DNA of 64,000 nucleotides from Candidatus Pantoea persica (GCF_013753875.1 NZ_SMDS01000010.1:248001-312000), one strand, 5' to 3'. Counted from the stretch's first letter, positions 20,890 to 30,984 are shown. The notes: generated by a model not told the origin, from the letters alone. Translations and numbers: made by a program.

Positions 20890-21650
20890 ATGACGCTGGC
20901 GGTCACCACCAGCAGCATGCTGCTGACGCAGGTGCAGGTGCAGGATATGGTGGAGACGCGCATCGCGCAGAAAATCTCCCAGGTTTCCGGCGTCGAGCTG
21001 GTGACGCTCTCCGGCGGCCAGCGGCCAGCGGTGCGCGTGCAGATGAACGTGCAGGCGCTGGGGCTGACCAGCGAGCAGGTGCGCACGGCCATCAGCGACG
21101 CCAACGTCAACTCGGCGAAAGGCAGCCTCGACGGCCCGGAGCGCGCCATCACCCTGTCCGCGAACGATCAGATGAAGTCGGCGGAGGATTACCGCCAGCT
21201 GATTATCAGCTACAACAACGGCGCGCCGGTGCGGCTGGGCGACGTCGCCACCATAGAACAGGGCGCGGAGAACCGCTGGCTGGGCGCCTGGGCGAACCGC
21301 GAGCCAGCCATTGTGATGAACGTGCAGCGCCAGCCGGGCGCCAATATCATCGCCACCGCCGACGCTATCCGCGCGCTGCTGCCGTCGCTGACCGATCGCA
21401 CCACCAATATCCGCGCCTCGGTCACCGATACCCAGCACGAGCTGATGCTGGCGATCGCGCTGGTAGTGATGATTATCTACCTGTTCCTGCGCAACGTGCC
21501 GGCAACCATTATCCCTGCCGTCGCCGTGCCGCTGTCGCTGGTGGGTACCTTCGCCGTGATCTATTTCCTCGGCTTCTCTATCAACAACCTGACGCTGACC
21601 ATCGCCACCGGCTTCGTGGTGGATGACGCCATCGTGGTGCTGGAGGAATA
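20890..21650 (+). pseudogene. mdtB: MdtB internal fragment
   Basis: Middle of the RND transporter MdtB. It starts [12 protein letters not shown], equivalent to about residue 140 of E. coli MdtB, and carries [40 protein letters not shown] and the helix-4 motif [16 protein letters not shown] with the paired Asp residues of the proton relay. Two short in-frame losses are visible: about 13 codons between LLPSLT and DRTTNIRA, and three codons (MAL) in NLTLTIATG. At the helix-4 motif the sequence passes into MdtC, so the C-terminal half of mdtB is missing. Confidence 0.88.
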
Positions 21651-23387
21651 TTGCGCACCACGTCGAGGCGGGCATGAAGCCGCTGCAGGCGGCGCTGAAC
21701 GGCGTGCGCGAGGTGGGCTTTACCGTGCTGTCGATGAGCCTGTCGCTGATTGCGGTCTTTTTGCCGCTGCTGATGACCGGCGGGCTGATCGGCCGCTTCT
21801 TCTCGGAGTTCGCCGTTACGCTCTCGGTGGCGATCGCTATCTCGATGGTGATCTCGCTTATCCTGACGCCGATGATGTGCGCCTACCTGCTGAAGCCGAA
21901 CGCGGCGCGCAGCCAGCCGCGCCGGCGCGGGCCGGCTGCTGCCGGCGATCCAGCTGGGTTACGGCCGCTCGCTGGGCTGGGTGCTGAACCACGCGCGCTG
22001 GGTGCTGCTGCTGTTCGGCACCGTCGTGCTCACCGAGTGGCTGTTTATCCCGGTGCCGAAAACCTTTATGCTGGAGCAGGATACCGGCCGCCTCTCCGGC
22101 TTTATCTCCGCTGACCAGAGCATCTCGTTTCAGGCGATGCGGCAGAAGCTGCCGTACTTTATGGTGATCGTAAAAGCCGAGCCGGCGGTGGAAAGCGTGG
22201 TGGGCTTTACCGGCGGGATGCGCACCAACAGCGGCTCGATGTTTGTCTCGCTGAGGCCGCTCGCGGAGCGCAATGAAAGCGCCCTGGCGGTGATCGCCCG
22301 GCTGCGCGCGAAGCTGGCGAAGGAGCCGGGCGCCAATCTCTACCTTAACGCGGTGCAGGATCTGCGCGTCGGCCGCCGCGAGTCAAGCGCCAGCTATCAG
22401 TATTCGCAGCTGTCGGACGATCTGGCGGCGCTGCGCGAATGGGAGCCGAAAATCCGTCAGGCCTTCGCCGCCCTGCCGCAGCTGGCGGACGTCAACTCCG
22501 ATCAGCAGGACAAGGGCAGCAAAATGGCGCTGATCTACGATCGCGAAAGCATGGCGCACCTCGGTATCGACGTCGCCGACGCCAACACACTTCTCAACAA
22601 CGCCTTCGAATAGCGGCAGATCTCCACCATCTATCAGCCGCTGAACCAGTATAAAGTGGTGATGGAGGTCGATCCGCGCTATACTCAGGATATCAGCGTG
22701 CTGGATCAGATGTTCGTGATCAACGAGAGAGGGCAAGGCGATTCCGCTGTCGTGGTTCGCCCGCTGTCAGCCCGCCAACGCGCCTCTCTCGGTAAACCAT
22801 GAGGGGCTTTCCGCCTCCTCGACCATCTCCTTCAACCTGCCGGAAGGCGCCTCGCTGTTAGAAGCCTTGGCGGTCATCGACCGTACTATGACCGCTATCG
22901 GCGTGCCCACCAGCGTGCGCGGCAGCTTCGCCGGCACCGCGCAGGTATTTCAGCAGTCGCAGAGCAGCCGGCTCTGGCTGATGCTCGCCGCCATCGGCGA
23001 CGTCTATATCGTGCTGGAGATGCTCTACGAAAGCTATGTGCATCCGCTGAACATTCTCTCCACGCTGCCCTCGGCGGGCGTCGGCGCGCTGCTGGCTCTG
23101 ACGCTGTTTGATACACCTTTTAGCCTGATAGCCCTGATCGGCATTCTGCTGCTGATCGGCATAGTGAAGAAGAACGCCATTATGATGTAGGATTTCGCCC
23201 TTGAGGCGCAGCACAGCGGCGGCCTGAGCCCGCGCGACGCCATTTTCCAGGCCTGCCTGCTGAGCTTTCGCCCGATCCTGATGACCACGCTGGCCGCGCT
23301 GTTCGGCGCGCTGCCGTTGGTGATCACCAGCGGTGACGGCACGGAGCTGCGGCGCAGGCAAGAGCGTCGCGGACTGGCGCGCGAGTA
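21651..23387 (+). pseudogene. mdtC: MdtC C-terminal two thirds, broken
   Basis: RND transporter MdtC from the helix-4 region on. [19 protein letters not shown] is MdtC-like, whereas MdtB has ISRYIEKGEKP. Then come QADQSISFQ-like, [20 protein letters not shown] and [20 protein letters not shown]. Lesions: slip near 21655, slip near 21940, TAG at 22612-22614 in NNAFE*RQIST, slip near 22735, and TAG at 23188-23190 in NAIMM*DFALEAQ. The sequence leaves the family at GDGTELRR and stops at 23385-23387. In E. coli mdtD, baeS and baeR follow. All are absent here. Confidence 0.87.
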
Positions 23388-23388
23388 G

Positions 23389-23422
23389 TTGCTCTACACT
23401 TTTACTATAGAGCATAATGCTC
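23389..23422 (+). promoter_or_regulatory. Putative vapBC promoter/operator with two inverted repeats
   Basis: Just ahead of vapB lie TGCTCTA (23390-23396) and TAGAGCA (23408-23414), a perfect inverted repeat with 11 bases between, and GAGCATAATGCTC (23410-23422), a perfect 13-base palindrome. TTGCTC (23389-23394) and CATAAT (23413-23418), 18 bases apart, could be the -35 and -10. Overlapping palindromes at the start of a toxin-antitoxin operon fit autorepression, which is inference. Confidence 0.55.
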
Positions 23423-23454
23423 AACGATTAACCACCTTATAAAGGAGGCGTTTT

Positions 23455-23688
23455 ATGTCGCAAGGCACCATTTTTACCAGTAATCGCACGCAAAACGTTC
23501 GTATTCCCGCAGACGTGCGCTTTCCGGAAAACGTAAAAAACGTGACCGTTCGGGCGGTGGGCAATGAACGCATTATCGCGCCGGTTGAGCATGCCTGGGC
23601 CAGTTTTTTCCTGAGCGAGCAGCGCGTCAGCGACGACTTTATGTCGGAGCGAACCACGCCGCCAGCCGATGAGCGGGAAGCGTTGTGA
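23455..23688 (+). CDS. vapB: VapB-type antitoxin
   Basis: 77 residues, intact. SNRTQNVRIPADVRFPENVK, with the VRIP strand, is the AbrB/SpoVT DNA-binding fold of VapB antitoxins. The C-terminal half (SFFLSEQRVSDDFMSER) is the toxin-binding tail. The start is fixed by a strong AAAGGAGG seven bases upstream. The stop TGA overlaps the vapC start (TGATG), as in functional pairs. The pair sits where mdtD-baeSR is in E. coli, so it either arrived at, or marks, a deletion scar. With vapC broken, vapB is an orphan that may still act as a regulator or neutralise a VapC elsewhere. Confidence 0.85.
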   Translation: MSQGTIFTSNRTQNVRIPADVRFPENVKNVTVRAVGNERIIAPVEHAWASFFLSEQRVSDDFMSERTTPPADEREAL

Positions 23689-24119
23689 TGCATCGTTATA
23701 TGCTGGATACCAACATTGTTATCTATGTGATAAAGCGTCGGCCCATAGAGATGCTGAACAAGTTCAACGCGCAGCTGGGCCGCATGGTGATCTCTTCAAT
23801 TACGCTGGCGGAACTCTATTACGGCGCCGAGAAAAGTCAGTTCCCCAATCGTAATTTACGCGTCGTTGAGGATTTTGTTTCGCGCCTCGACGTGCTGAGC
23901 TACGACGCCAGGGCCGCCTTTCATTACGGCGCTATTCGCGCCGATCTTGAACGTAAAGGGACGCCAGATCGTGGCGAACGATCTGCATATCGCCGCGCAT
24001 GCGCGCAGCGCGGGCCTGACATCTGCGCCGTAAGCTGGAAGCGCTCGACACCGACCAGCCCTTTATCCGTGCCGTTTACGGCATGGGCTACCTCTGGGAA
24101 GTGGATCCGCGTCAGTTGA
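23688..24119 (+). pseudogene. vapC: VapC PIN-domain toxin, frameshifted
   Basis: VapC toxins are Mg-dependent RNases that often cut initiator tRNA. The N-terminal part is good: MHRYMLDTNIVIYVIKRRP (first Asp), SITLAELYYGAEKSQ (Glu) and FHYGAIRADLERKGTP. After GTP an extra A near 23970 shifts the frame. The conserved NDLHIAAHARSAGL, which carries the third acidic residue, lies in another frame and stops after a few codons. The readable frame runs on as a random tail to 24119. Without the C-terminal acidic residues the nuclease should be dead. Confidence 0.85.
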
Positions 24120-24241
24120 TTTAGATCAATTAACTTCCCCGCATCACCGCCTACAATTCCGCACCTTTTGCCAGGCCGCCTGTGCGGCCGCGGCACGGGC
24201 CGCGCTAGGCGGCATGCTGACCTGACATCAGTGAGACAACC

Positions 24242-25476
24242 ATGAAACCCGAACTGCTTTCCCCGGCGGGCAAGTTGAAAAATATGTGTTACGCCTTCGC
24301 CTACAGCGCAGACGCGATCTATGCCGGACAGCCGCGCTACAGCCTACGCGTGCGCAATAATGAATTTACCCATGACAACCTTGCCAAAGGGATCGCCGAG
24401 GCGCACGCGCTGGGCAAGAAGTTCTACGTGGTGGTCAATATCGCGCCGCACAACGCCAAGCTGAAAACCTTTATTCGCGACCTGACGCCGGTGGTGGAGA
24501 TGCCGCCGGACGCCCTGATCATGTCCGACCCCGGCCTGATTATGCTGGTGCGCGAGGCGTTTCCGCAGATGCCGGTGCACCTTTCGGTTCAGGCCAACGC
24601 GGTTAACTGGGCGACGGTGAAGTTATGGCAGCAGATGGGGCTGACGCGCGAGCTGTCGCTGGAGGAGATTGCCGAAATCTGCCGGCAGGTGCCGGATGCC
24701 GGAGATAGAGCTGGAGGTGTTCTCGTGCACGGCTCGCTCTGCATGGCTTACTCCGGCCGCTGCCTGCTTTCCGGTTATCTCAACAAGCGCGACCCGAATC
24801 AGGGCACCTGCACCAACGCCTGCCGCTGGGAGTACAAGGTCGCCGAGGGGCAGCAGGATTAAGCGGGCAATATCGTCGCGCACCATCACCCTGCGCCGCA
24901 GGCGATTATCCCGACGCTCGGCGTCGGCCAGCCCACTAACAAGGTGTTCCTGCTGGAAGAGAAGATGAAGCCGGGCGAGAGGTGATGAGCGCCTTTGAGA
25001 ATAAGCACAGCAACCTACATTATGAACTCAAAGAATCTGCGCGCGGTGGCGCACGTTGAGCGCCTGAGCGAGATGGGGGTGCACTCGCTGAAGATCGAGG
25101 GGCGCACCAAATCGTTCTACTACTGCGCACGCACCGCGCAGGTCTATTGCCGCCGCCGGCAAACCCTTCAATCCGCAGCTGCTGACCACGCTTGGAAGGG
25201 CTGGCGCGCCGCGGCAGCTGGGCAGAGGTGGCGGAGAAGAATAAGTTTTCCCTCGGAGACACGCTGGAGATCATGACGCCGCAGGGCAATCTCAACTGCA
25301 GCCTGGCGGCGATGCAGGATGGACGCGGTGCGGCGGTCGAGGTAGCGCCGGGCGACGGCCATCGCGTCTGGATCGCAGTGCCCGAAGCGGTGAGCCTTGC
25401 CTTCGCCCTGCTGCTACGCAATTTTCCCGATGGCAGCAGCACGCGTGATCCCCACGGAAAATTACTCACGGTCTGA
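24242..25476 (+). pseudogene. yegQ: YegQ/TrhP, U32-family tRNA hydroxylation protein, broken
   Basis: TrhP contributes to 5-hydroxyuridine at tRNA wobble position 34. From ATG 24242 come MKPELLSPAGKLKNMCYAFA, KKFYVVVNIAPHNAKLKTFI and HLSVQANAVNWATVKLWQQM. Five residues are missing in GLTRELSLEE (family TRVILSREL), and a local double slip follows (CRQVPDAGDRAGGVLVHG). The Fe-S/metal cysteines in CMAYSGRCLLSGYLNKRDPN and GTCTNACRWEY are kept. A TAA at 24860-24862 and slips near 24980, 25150 and 25215 follow. About 410 codons remain of about 453, with the stretch after the TAQVY region shortened. Confidence 0.88.
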
Positions 25477-25492
25477 AAGTAAACCAGGGACG

Positions 25493-25535
25493 TTAGAACA
25501 GGATCACAGACCGCCGCTGCGCGCTCCTTTATAGT
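25493..25535 (+). promoter_or_regulatory. CRP-dependent promoter of cyaR
   Basis: TTAGA-N6-TCACA (25493-25508) is a CRP site with one perfect and one degraded half. TATAGT (25530-25535) is a -10 box. If transcription starts at about 25542, the CRP site centre is at about -41.5, the class II position. CyaR is known to be activated by CRP-cAMP. The change of TGTGA to TTAGA may weaken it. Confidence 0.6.
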
Positions 25536-25542
25536 CGCGCCT

Positions 25543-25628
25543 GCTGCGAACAAGTAACAACTAATAGCTGCTGTACTAGGAACCACCTCATTCACCCGCC
25601 CGGCTCCCCCGTGCGGGTTTTCTTTTTC
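25543..25628 (+). ncRNA. cyaR: CyaR small regulatory RNA
   Basis: CyaR is an Hfq-dependent, CRP-activated sRNA that represses ompX, nadE, luxS and others, and in E. coli it lies just downstream of yegQ. Here the same place holds a 5' end GCTGCGAACAAG, a central AGCTGCTGTACTAGGAACC followed by CACCTCA, and a terminator (ACCCGC...GCGGGT with a T run, 25594-25627). The seed differs from the E. coli form as I remember it (ACCAGGAACCACCTCC) by C to T in TACTAGG and by the base after CCTC. Homology by position, promoter and seed is strong. Activity on the usual targets is uncertain. Confidence 0.8.
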
Positions 25629-25704
25629 CCGCTTTTCTCCCCTAAGTTTTTCGCCCTGACTATGCTATAAGCACAGCTCATTGTGGGTTTTCAAGGAACG
25701 GATA

Positions 25705-26610
25705 ATGGAAAAACAACCGCTTACTCTGCTCATCCTGAATGGTAAAGGTAAAGGCGCCGGCAATGAAGAGCTATGTAGCGCGATAAACCAGCTGCGCGAC
25801 GAGGGCTTTGCCATCGCGGTACGCGTCACCTGGGAGAAAGGCGACGGCAAGCGCTACGTCGAGGAGGCGATGCGGCTGGGCGCCGATACGGTGGTCGCCG
25901 GCGGCGGCGACGGCACCATCAACGAGATCGCCACCGCGCTGACCGCCGTGCCAGCCGCGCAACGGCCGGTGCTCGGCATTATTCCGCTCGGTACCGCGAA
26001 CGATTTCGCCACCAGCGTCGGCATTCCGGCAGAGATAGAGCGGGCGCTATGTCTCGCCCTGCAGGGCAAAGCACATATTATCGATCTGGCGCGCGTCAAT
26101 CAGGATCGCTATTTCGTCAATATGGCGACCGGCGGCTTCGGCACGCGTATCACCACCGAAACGCCGGAAAAGCTGAAGTCGGCGCTGGGCGGCGTCTCCT
26201 ACTTCATTCACGGCCTGATGCGCATGGATACGCTGAAGCCCGACAGCTGCACCATTTCTGGCCCTGGCTTCCACTGGCAGGGCGACGCCCTAGCGATCGG
26301 CATCGGCAACGGCCGACAGGCGGGCGGCGGACAGCGCCTCTGTCCATCTGCGCTGATCAACGACGGGCTGCTCGACCTGAGCATCGTAACCGCGCAGGAG
26401 CTGCTGCCGACTCTGCTGCACTCGCTGACCAGCAACGATGACAATTCTAATATTGTGACGGCGAAGCTGCAGTCGCTGCGTATCGTTTCGCCGAACGAGA
26501 TGACCTTCAACCTGGATGGCGAGCCGCTGTCCGGCTACGAGTTCACCATTGAGATGCTGCCAGGCGCGCTCAGCTGTCGCCTGCCATCGCAGTGCGCGCT
26601 GCTGGCCTGA
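25705..26610 (+). CDS. yegS: YegS, diacylglycerol-kinase-family lipid kinase
   Basis: YegS is a metal-dependent lipid kinase related to diacylglycerol kinases and active on phosphatidylglycerol in vitro. It has 301 residues, close to E. coli (299), and is intact. The start [17 protein letters not shown] follows AAGGAACGG. An upstream in-frame ATG at 25681 lacks a ribosome site. The catalytic loop GGGDGTINE is at residues 66-74. [38 protein letters not shown] and [10 protein letters not shown] follow as in the family. It is monocistronic, between cyaR and repeat copy B. Confidence 0.96.
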   Translation: MEKQPLTLLILNGKGKGAGNEELCSAINQLRDEGFAIAVRVTWEKGDGKRYVEEAMRLGADTVVAGGGDGTINEIATALTAVPAAQRPVLGIIPLGTANDFATSVGIPAEIERALCLALQGKAHIIDLARVNQDRYFVNMATGGFGTRITTETPEKLKSALGGVSYFIHGLMRMDTLKPDSCTISGPGFHWQGDALAIGIGNGRQAGGGQRLCPSALINDGLLDLSIVTAQELLPTLLHSLTSNDDNSNIVTAKLQSLRIVSPNEMTFNLDGEPLSGYEFTIEMLPGALSCRLPSQCALLA

Positions 26611-26672
26611 GGTAGCACCTCGCTGTGAGGTCAGCGTTAACGATAAATTTTGTGCTGACGCACACAGCATGG

Positions 26673-26845
26673 CCTATGGCAAAGTGGCAAAAGCGGCATC
26701 TCTGCCGGCGCGGCCTGTGCCGATACGCACCTCAGGGATGAGGTGCGTCCGTAAACGACCCCACGCGCTGCGTTGTTCCAAAATGCCCCGGCGTTTTCTC
26801 CCTGGCGCGAGACACGTTGCGCCTCGGGCCAAGCTGCGCGCGTTT
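26673..26845 (+). repeat. Dispersed multi-hairpin repeat, copy B
   Basis: Second copy, in the opposite orientation to A, D and E. GCACCTCAGGGATGAGGTGC is a 7-bp stem with a 6-nt loop. Relative to the rest of the element, the loop reads inverted against copies A, C and D. The terminator-like hairpin is decayed (AAAATGCC...GGCGTTTT). The plus-strand frame has ASLPARPVPIRTSGMRCVRK and ALRCSKMPRRFLPG. It begins about 60 bases after the yegS stop. Confidence 0.8.
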
Positions 26846-27010
26846 TAACGTGAATGCAACCTGTAAGCGTCAGCTAGCGCTGGTTGCCGACCGCTGGCAG
26901 AGCTCAACTTTCTCTCTGTGATTTTCTTCACAACTCTGCATCGCACCTTATGTAGTAGCGTAATTGCGCGTACTTTTTTAGCATTGCTTACTGAATAAAA
27001 GCTACAAGAG
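26846..27010. other. Spacer upstream of the mannonate operon
   Basis: 165 bases, AT-rich toward the manD start. It should carry the operon promoter and a GntR-type operator. Nothing more specific is claimed. Confidence 0.35.
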
Positions 27011-27990
27011 ATGAAAATTATTAACGCTGAAGTGTTTGTCACCTGCGCAGGCAGGAACTTCATCACGCTGAAAATCACCACCGATGACGGCCTCACTGGT
27101 ATCGGCGACGCGACGCTTAACGGCCGCGAGCTGCCGGTGGCCTCCTACCTGAAAGACCATATCTGTCCGCAGCTGAGCGGCCGCAACGCCCATCAGATTG
27201 AGGATATCTGGCAGTACTTCTATAAAGGTGCCTACTGGCGTCGCGGTCCGGTCACCATGTCGGCTATCTCGGCGGTGGATATAGCGCTGTGGGATATCAA
27301 AGGCAAGGCCGCCAACATGCCGCTCTATCAGCTGCTGGGCGGCGCATCGCACACCGGCGTGATGATTTACTGCCACACCACCGGCCACACCATCGACAAA
27401 GTGATAGACGACTACGCAAATCATAAAGAGATGGGCTTTAAGGCGATCCGCGCGCAGTGCGGCGTGCCGGGCATGAAAACTACCTACAGCATGGCGAAAG
27501 GCAAAGGGCTAGCGTATGAGCCGGCGACCAAAGGCGACTGGCAGGAAGAGCAGCTATGGTCGACGGAAAAGTACCTCGACTTTACGCCGAAGCTGTTTGA
27601 GGCCATTCGCGATAAATTCGGCTTCAACGAGCACCTGCTGCACGATATGGCATTACCGCCTGACACCGATTGAAGCGGCGCGCTTCGGCAAAAGCGTCGA
27701 GGATTACCGCCTGTTCTGGATGGAGGATCCAACGCCGGCTGAAAATCAGGAATGCTTTCGCCTGATCCGCCAGCATACCGTCACGCCAATCGCGGTGGGC
27801 GAGGTGTTCAACAGCATCTGGGACTGAAAACAGTTGATCGAAGAGCAGCTGATCGACTATATCCGCACCACCATTACCCACGCGGGCGGGCGGCATCACC
27901 GGCATGCGCCGCATCGCCTCGCTCTATCAGGTGCGCACCGGCTCGAACGGCCCGTCGGATCTCTCGCCAGTCTGCATGGCGGCGGCGCTG
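27011..27990 (+). pseudogene. RspA/ManD-like mannonate dehydratase (enolase superfamily), broken
   Basis: Enolase-superfamily enzyme that dehydrates D-mannonate, or a related 'starvation sensing' Rsp[41 protein letters not shown] and [16 protein letters not shown] are clean up to HLLHDM (first metal Asp). A slip near 27655 then moves [25 protein letters not shown] (metal Glu) and [10 protein letters not shown] (metal Glu) to another frame. TGA at 27827-27829 replaces an expected Cys codon, and a slip near 27890 follows. After [15 protein letters not shown] homology ends, so about the last 80-90 residues are gone. It is first gene of a putative three-gene sugar-acid operon. Confidence 0.85.
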
Positions 27991-28158
27991 CACTTACTTT
28001 CTGCTGCACTACATCGAGCGCGCCATGACCCTGTTCGAAAAAGATCCACGAACCTGCTGTAAGGTCGTGCTAACAACGTAGCAGCGCAACCCCACCAGGG
28101 ATTCCGTCGGCAGCGCGCTGCCGACGTCATATCACTATAAAAAAGCGTTGGAGACCCT

Positions 28159-29433
28159 ATGTTTAAAAATCTGCGCTGGACAATCGTACTACTGCTTTTT
28201 CTGGTTTAATGATCAACTACCTCGATCGTGTCGCCCTCTCTCTTACCCTGCCTCTGGTGGAAAAAGATCTGGCGATCAACGCCGAGCAGTTCGGCATGAT
28301 CTTCGGCAGATTCTTTTTTGGTTACGCCCTGTTTAACTTCGTCGGCGGCGTCGCTACCGACCGCTTTGGGCCGAAAATCGTGCTCGGCATCGCGGTCGGC
28401 ATGTGGTCGCTGTTCTGCGGCATGACCGCGCTGGCCACCGGCTTCTGGTCGATGCTAATCCTGCGTGTGCTGTTCGGCATGGCGGAAGGCCCGATCTGCG
28501 CCTCGGCCAACAAGGCGATTAACGGCTGGTTCCCGAAGAAACAGGCCGCCACCGCCATGGGCCTGCTCAGCGCTGGCTCGCCGCTGGGCGGCGCCGTCGC
28601 CGGTCCGATTATCGGCTATCTCGCCCTCGCCTTCGGCTGGCGTCCCGCGTTCGTCATCATCTGCCTGATCGGGCTGGTGTGGATGGCGATCTGGCTGTTC
28701 GTCTCGGCGGATAACCCGGCTAAAAGCAAGCTGGTGTCGCCGCAGGAGCGAGCGCTGGTTGAGAAGCTGAAAGAGGAGCAGCCTGGCGAAGAGGCGGATC
28801 TGGTGCACGCGTCGCACGGCTTTGGCTACTATCTGCGCCAGCCGATTATCCTAGTCACCGCCTTCGCCTTCTTCTGCTACAACTACATTCTGTTCTTTTC
28901 CTGAGCTGGTTCCTGGCCTATCTGGTGCAGGCGCACGGCCTCGACATCAAATCAATGTCTATCACCACCATGATCCCGTGGATCGTCGGCCTGGCGCTCG
29001 GGGGCTGGATTTTGGACAAGATTTTCAATATCACCGGCAAGTTGTTGTTGCCGCCCAAAATTGTGCTGGTGGTCTCACTGTTCGCCGCCGTTTGTATGGC
29101 GCTGGCGGGTACGGTAAAGAGGTCAATTCTGCGGTAATGATGATGTCGGTGTCGATTTTCTTCCTCTACATCACCGGCGCGATCTAGATCTACTGGGCGA
29201 TTATTCAGGATGTGGTGCACAAAAGCCGCGTTGGCAGCATCAGCGGCTTTATCCACCTTGTCGGCAGCCTGTCGGGCATTATCGGCCCCATTGTCACCGG
29301 CTTTATCGTGCAGCACACCGGCAAATTCGACAGCGCCTTTGTGCTGGCTGGCGCGGTTGCCGCCATCGGTGCCTTCTTAGTGTTGTTTGTCATCCGTAGC
29401 CCGAAAGCGAGCAGCAAGCCGGTTTCGGCGTAA
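28159..29433 (+). pseudogene. MFS sugar-acid transporter (ACS family, ExuT/UxuT-like), broken
   Basis: Major facilitator with 12 expected helices. Start MFKNLRWTIVLLLFLV, then a one-base loss near 28207. INYLDRVALSLTLPLVEKDL and GRFFFGYALFNFVGGVATDR (ACS-family A-motif region) follow, and NKAINGWFPKKQAATAMGLL. A slip near 28900 splits the central loop. The C-terminal half has MTTMIPWIVG-like helices, a slip near 29110, and TAG at 29185-29187 in TGAI*IYWAII (a Trp or Gln codon in relatives). It lies between the dehydratase and the dehydrogenase, so mannonate/hexuronate uptake is the likely former role. Confidence 0.85.
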
Positions 29434-29497
29434 GTAACGCGTTTTACATGACTGAATCACGGAGTGCAGGACGCCCCGTATGCCATAAGGACGGATT

Positions 29498-30924
29498 ATG
29501 TTAGAGATCGATCGCCTTCCCTCCGACGTACTCCGCCCGCGCTACGACCGCAGCAAACTGAAAACCCGGAAGGTGCATATCGGCTTCGGCGCCTTCCACC
29601 GCGCGCATCAGGCGCTGTGTAGTGACAAACTGGCGGAACAGGGCATCGACTGGGGCTACTGCGAAGTCAACCTCAACAGCGGCGAGCTGATTCAGGCGCT
29701 GCGCCAGCAGGATCACCTGTATACCCTTACCGAGATGGCCGACGACGCGCTGCATACACGGGTGATCGGCGTTATCACCTAGGCGCTGCACGGCAAAGGC
29801 GATAACATCGAGGCGTTGATCGCCGCCATGAGCCAGCCGGACGTAGCGATCGTGACGGAGACGGAGAAAGGTTACTGTCACCATCCCGCCAACGGCGATC
29901 TCAATCCCCAGCATCCCGATATCCTGCACGATATCGCCCATCCCGACGCGCCGTGTTCGCTGCCGGGCCGATCCTTGCGGCGCTCCGCCGCCGCGACGCG
30001 GACCTGCCACCGTTCAGCATGATGTCCTGCGACAATATGCCAGAAAACGGCCACGTGACACGCAACGTTATCGTCCAGCTGGCGCAGCGGCAGGATGAGG
30101 CGCTGGCGAGCGATATTCAGCAGCAGGTCACCTTCCCCTCTAATGGTGGATCGCATCGTTCCAGCGATGACCGACGAGGCCTTCACCCGGCTGGAGGCGC
30201 GGCTGGGCAGCAGCGATCCGGTTGCGGTGGAAGCGGAGCCGTTTTTCCAGTGGGTGATCGAGGACAATTTCGTCAGCGGCCGCCCGGCGTGGGAAAACGC
30301 AGGCGCGGAGCTGGTGGCAGACGTGCTGCCGTTCGAAGAGATGAAGCTGCGCATGCTGAACGGCAGCCACTCGTTTCTGGCCTATCTCGGCTTCCTCGCC
30401 GGCTATGAGCACATCAGCGACTGCATGGCCGACGCCAGTCTGCGCACCGCCGCGCGCCGGCTGATGCTGGAGCAGCAGGCGCCGACGTTGCGCACCCAGG
30501 GCGTGGATTTAACCGCCTACGCCGACTCGCTGATTGCCCGCTATGAAAACCGCGCCATCAAGCATCGCACCTATCAAATCGCCACCGACGGCACGCAGAA
30601 GCTGCCGCAGCGTCTGCTGGACAGCGTGCGCTGGCATCTGCGCAACGGCAGCAACTGCGATCTGCTGCTGCTGGGAATGGCCGACTGGATGAGCAAGGCG
30701 CGCCGATCGCCATCCGCGATCCGCAGCAGGCGGAGCTGGCGCAGCACGTGGCCAACAGCTCGGAAGGCGAAGCGCGCGTCCGGGCGCTGCTGGAGATGAA
30801 AGCGGTGTTTGGCGAGGATCTGGCGCGCAACGAAACGGTGGTGGCGACGCTGACGCGCTTCTGGCTGCAGCTGCGCAAACAGGGCGCGCGCGCCACTGTC
30901 GCGCAGGTCGTCAACTCGCTGTAA
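29498..30924 (+). pseudogene. UxuB-like mannitol-dehydrogenase-family oxidoreductase, broken
   Basis: NAD-dependent long-chain polyol dehydrogenase family, which includes fructuronate reductase (mannonate to fructuronate). KVHIGFGAFHRAHQALCSDK is the nucleotide-binding start. TAG at 29780-29782 interrupts GVIT*ALHGKG. Slips near 29945 and 30135 separate SMMSCDNMPENGHVTRNVIV and MVDRIVPAMTDEAF. The catalytic region FVSGRPAWENAGAELVADVL and KLRMLNGSHSFLAYLGFLAG (catalytic Lys and Asn/His) is in one frame. A last slip near 30705 precedes ATVAQVVNSL, stop 30922-30924. About 475 codons, near normal. Confidence 0.85.
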
Positions 30925-30984
30925 TTGTTCAGTATTAAAAGCGCTGGCGCAGTAAAAGCATGCTGATTAGACTGACACTTTCCC

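Noticed and set aside
23688-24119. vapC as a functional toxin of 144 residues
   Set aside because: The last third of the readable frame is unrelated to PIN domains, and the conserved NDLHIAAHA is in another frame.
23400-25480. Insertion sequence or prophage as the cause of the mdtD-baeSR loss
   Set aside because: No transposase, integrase, terminal inverted repeats or target duplication seen. Only a vapBC pair.
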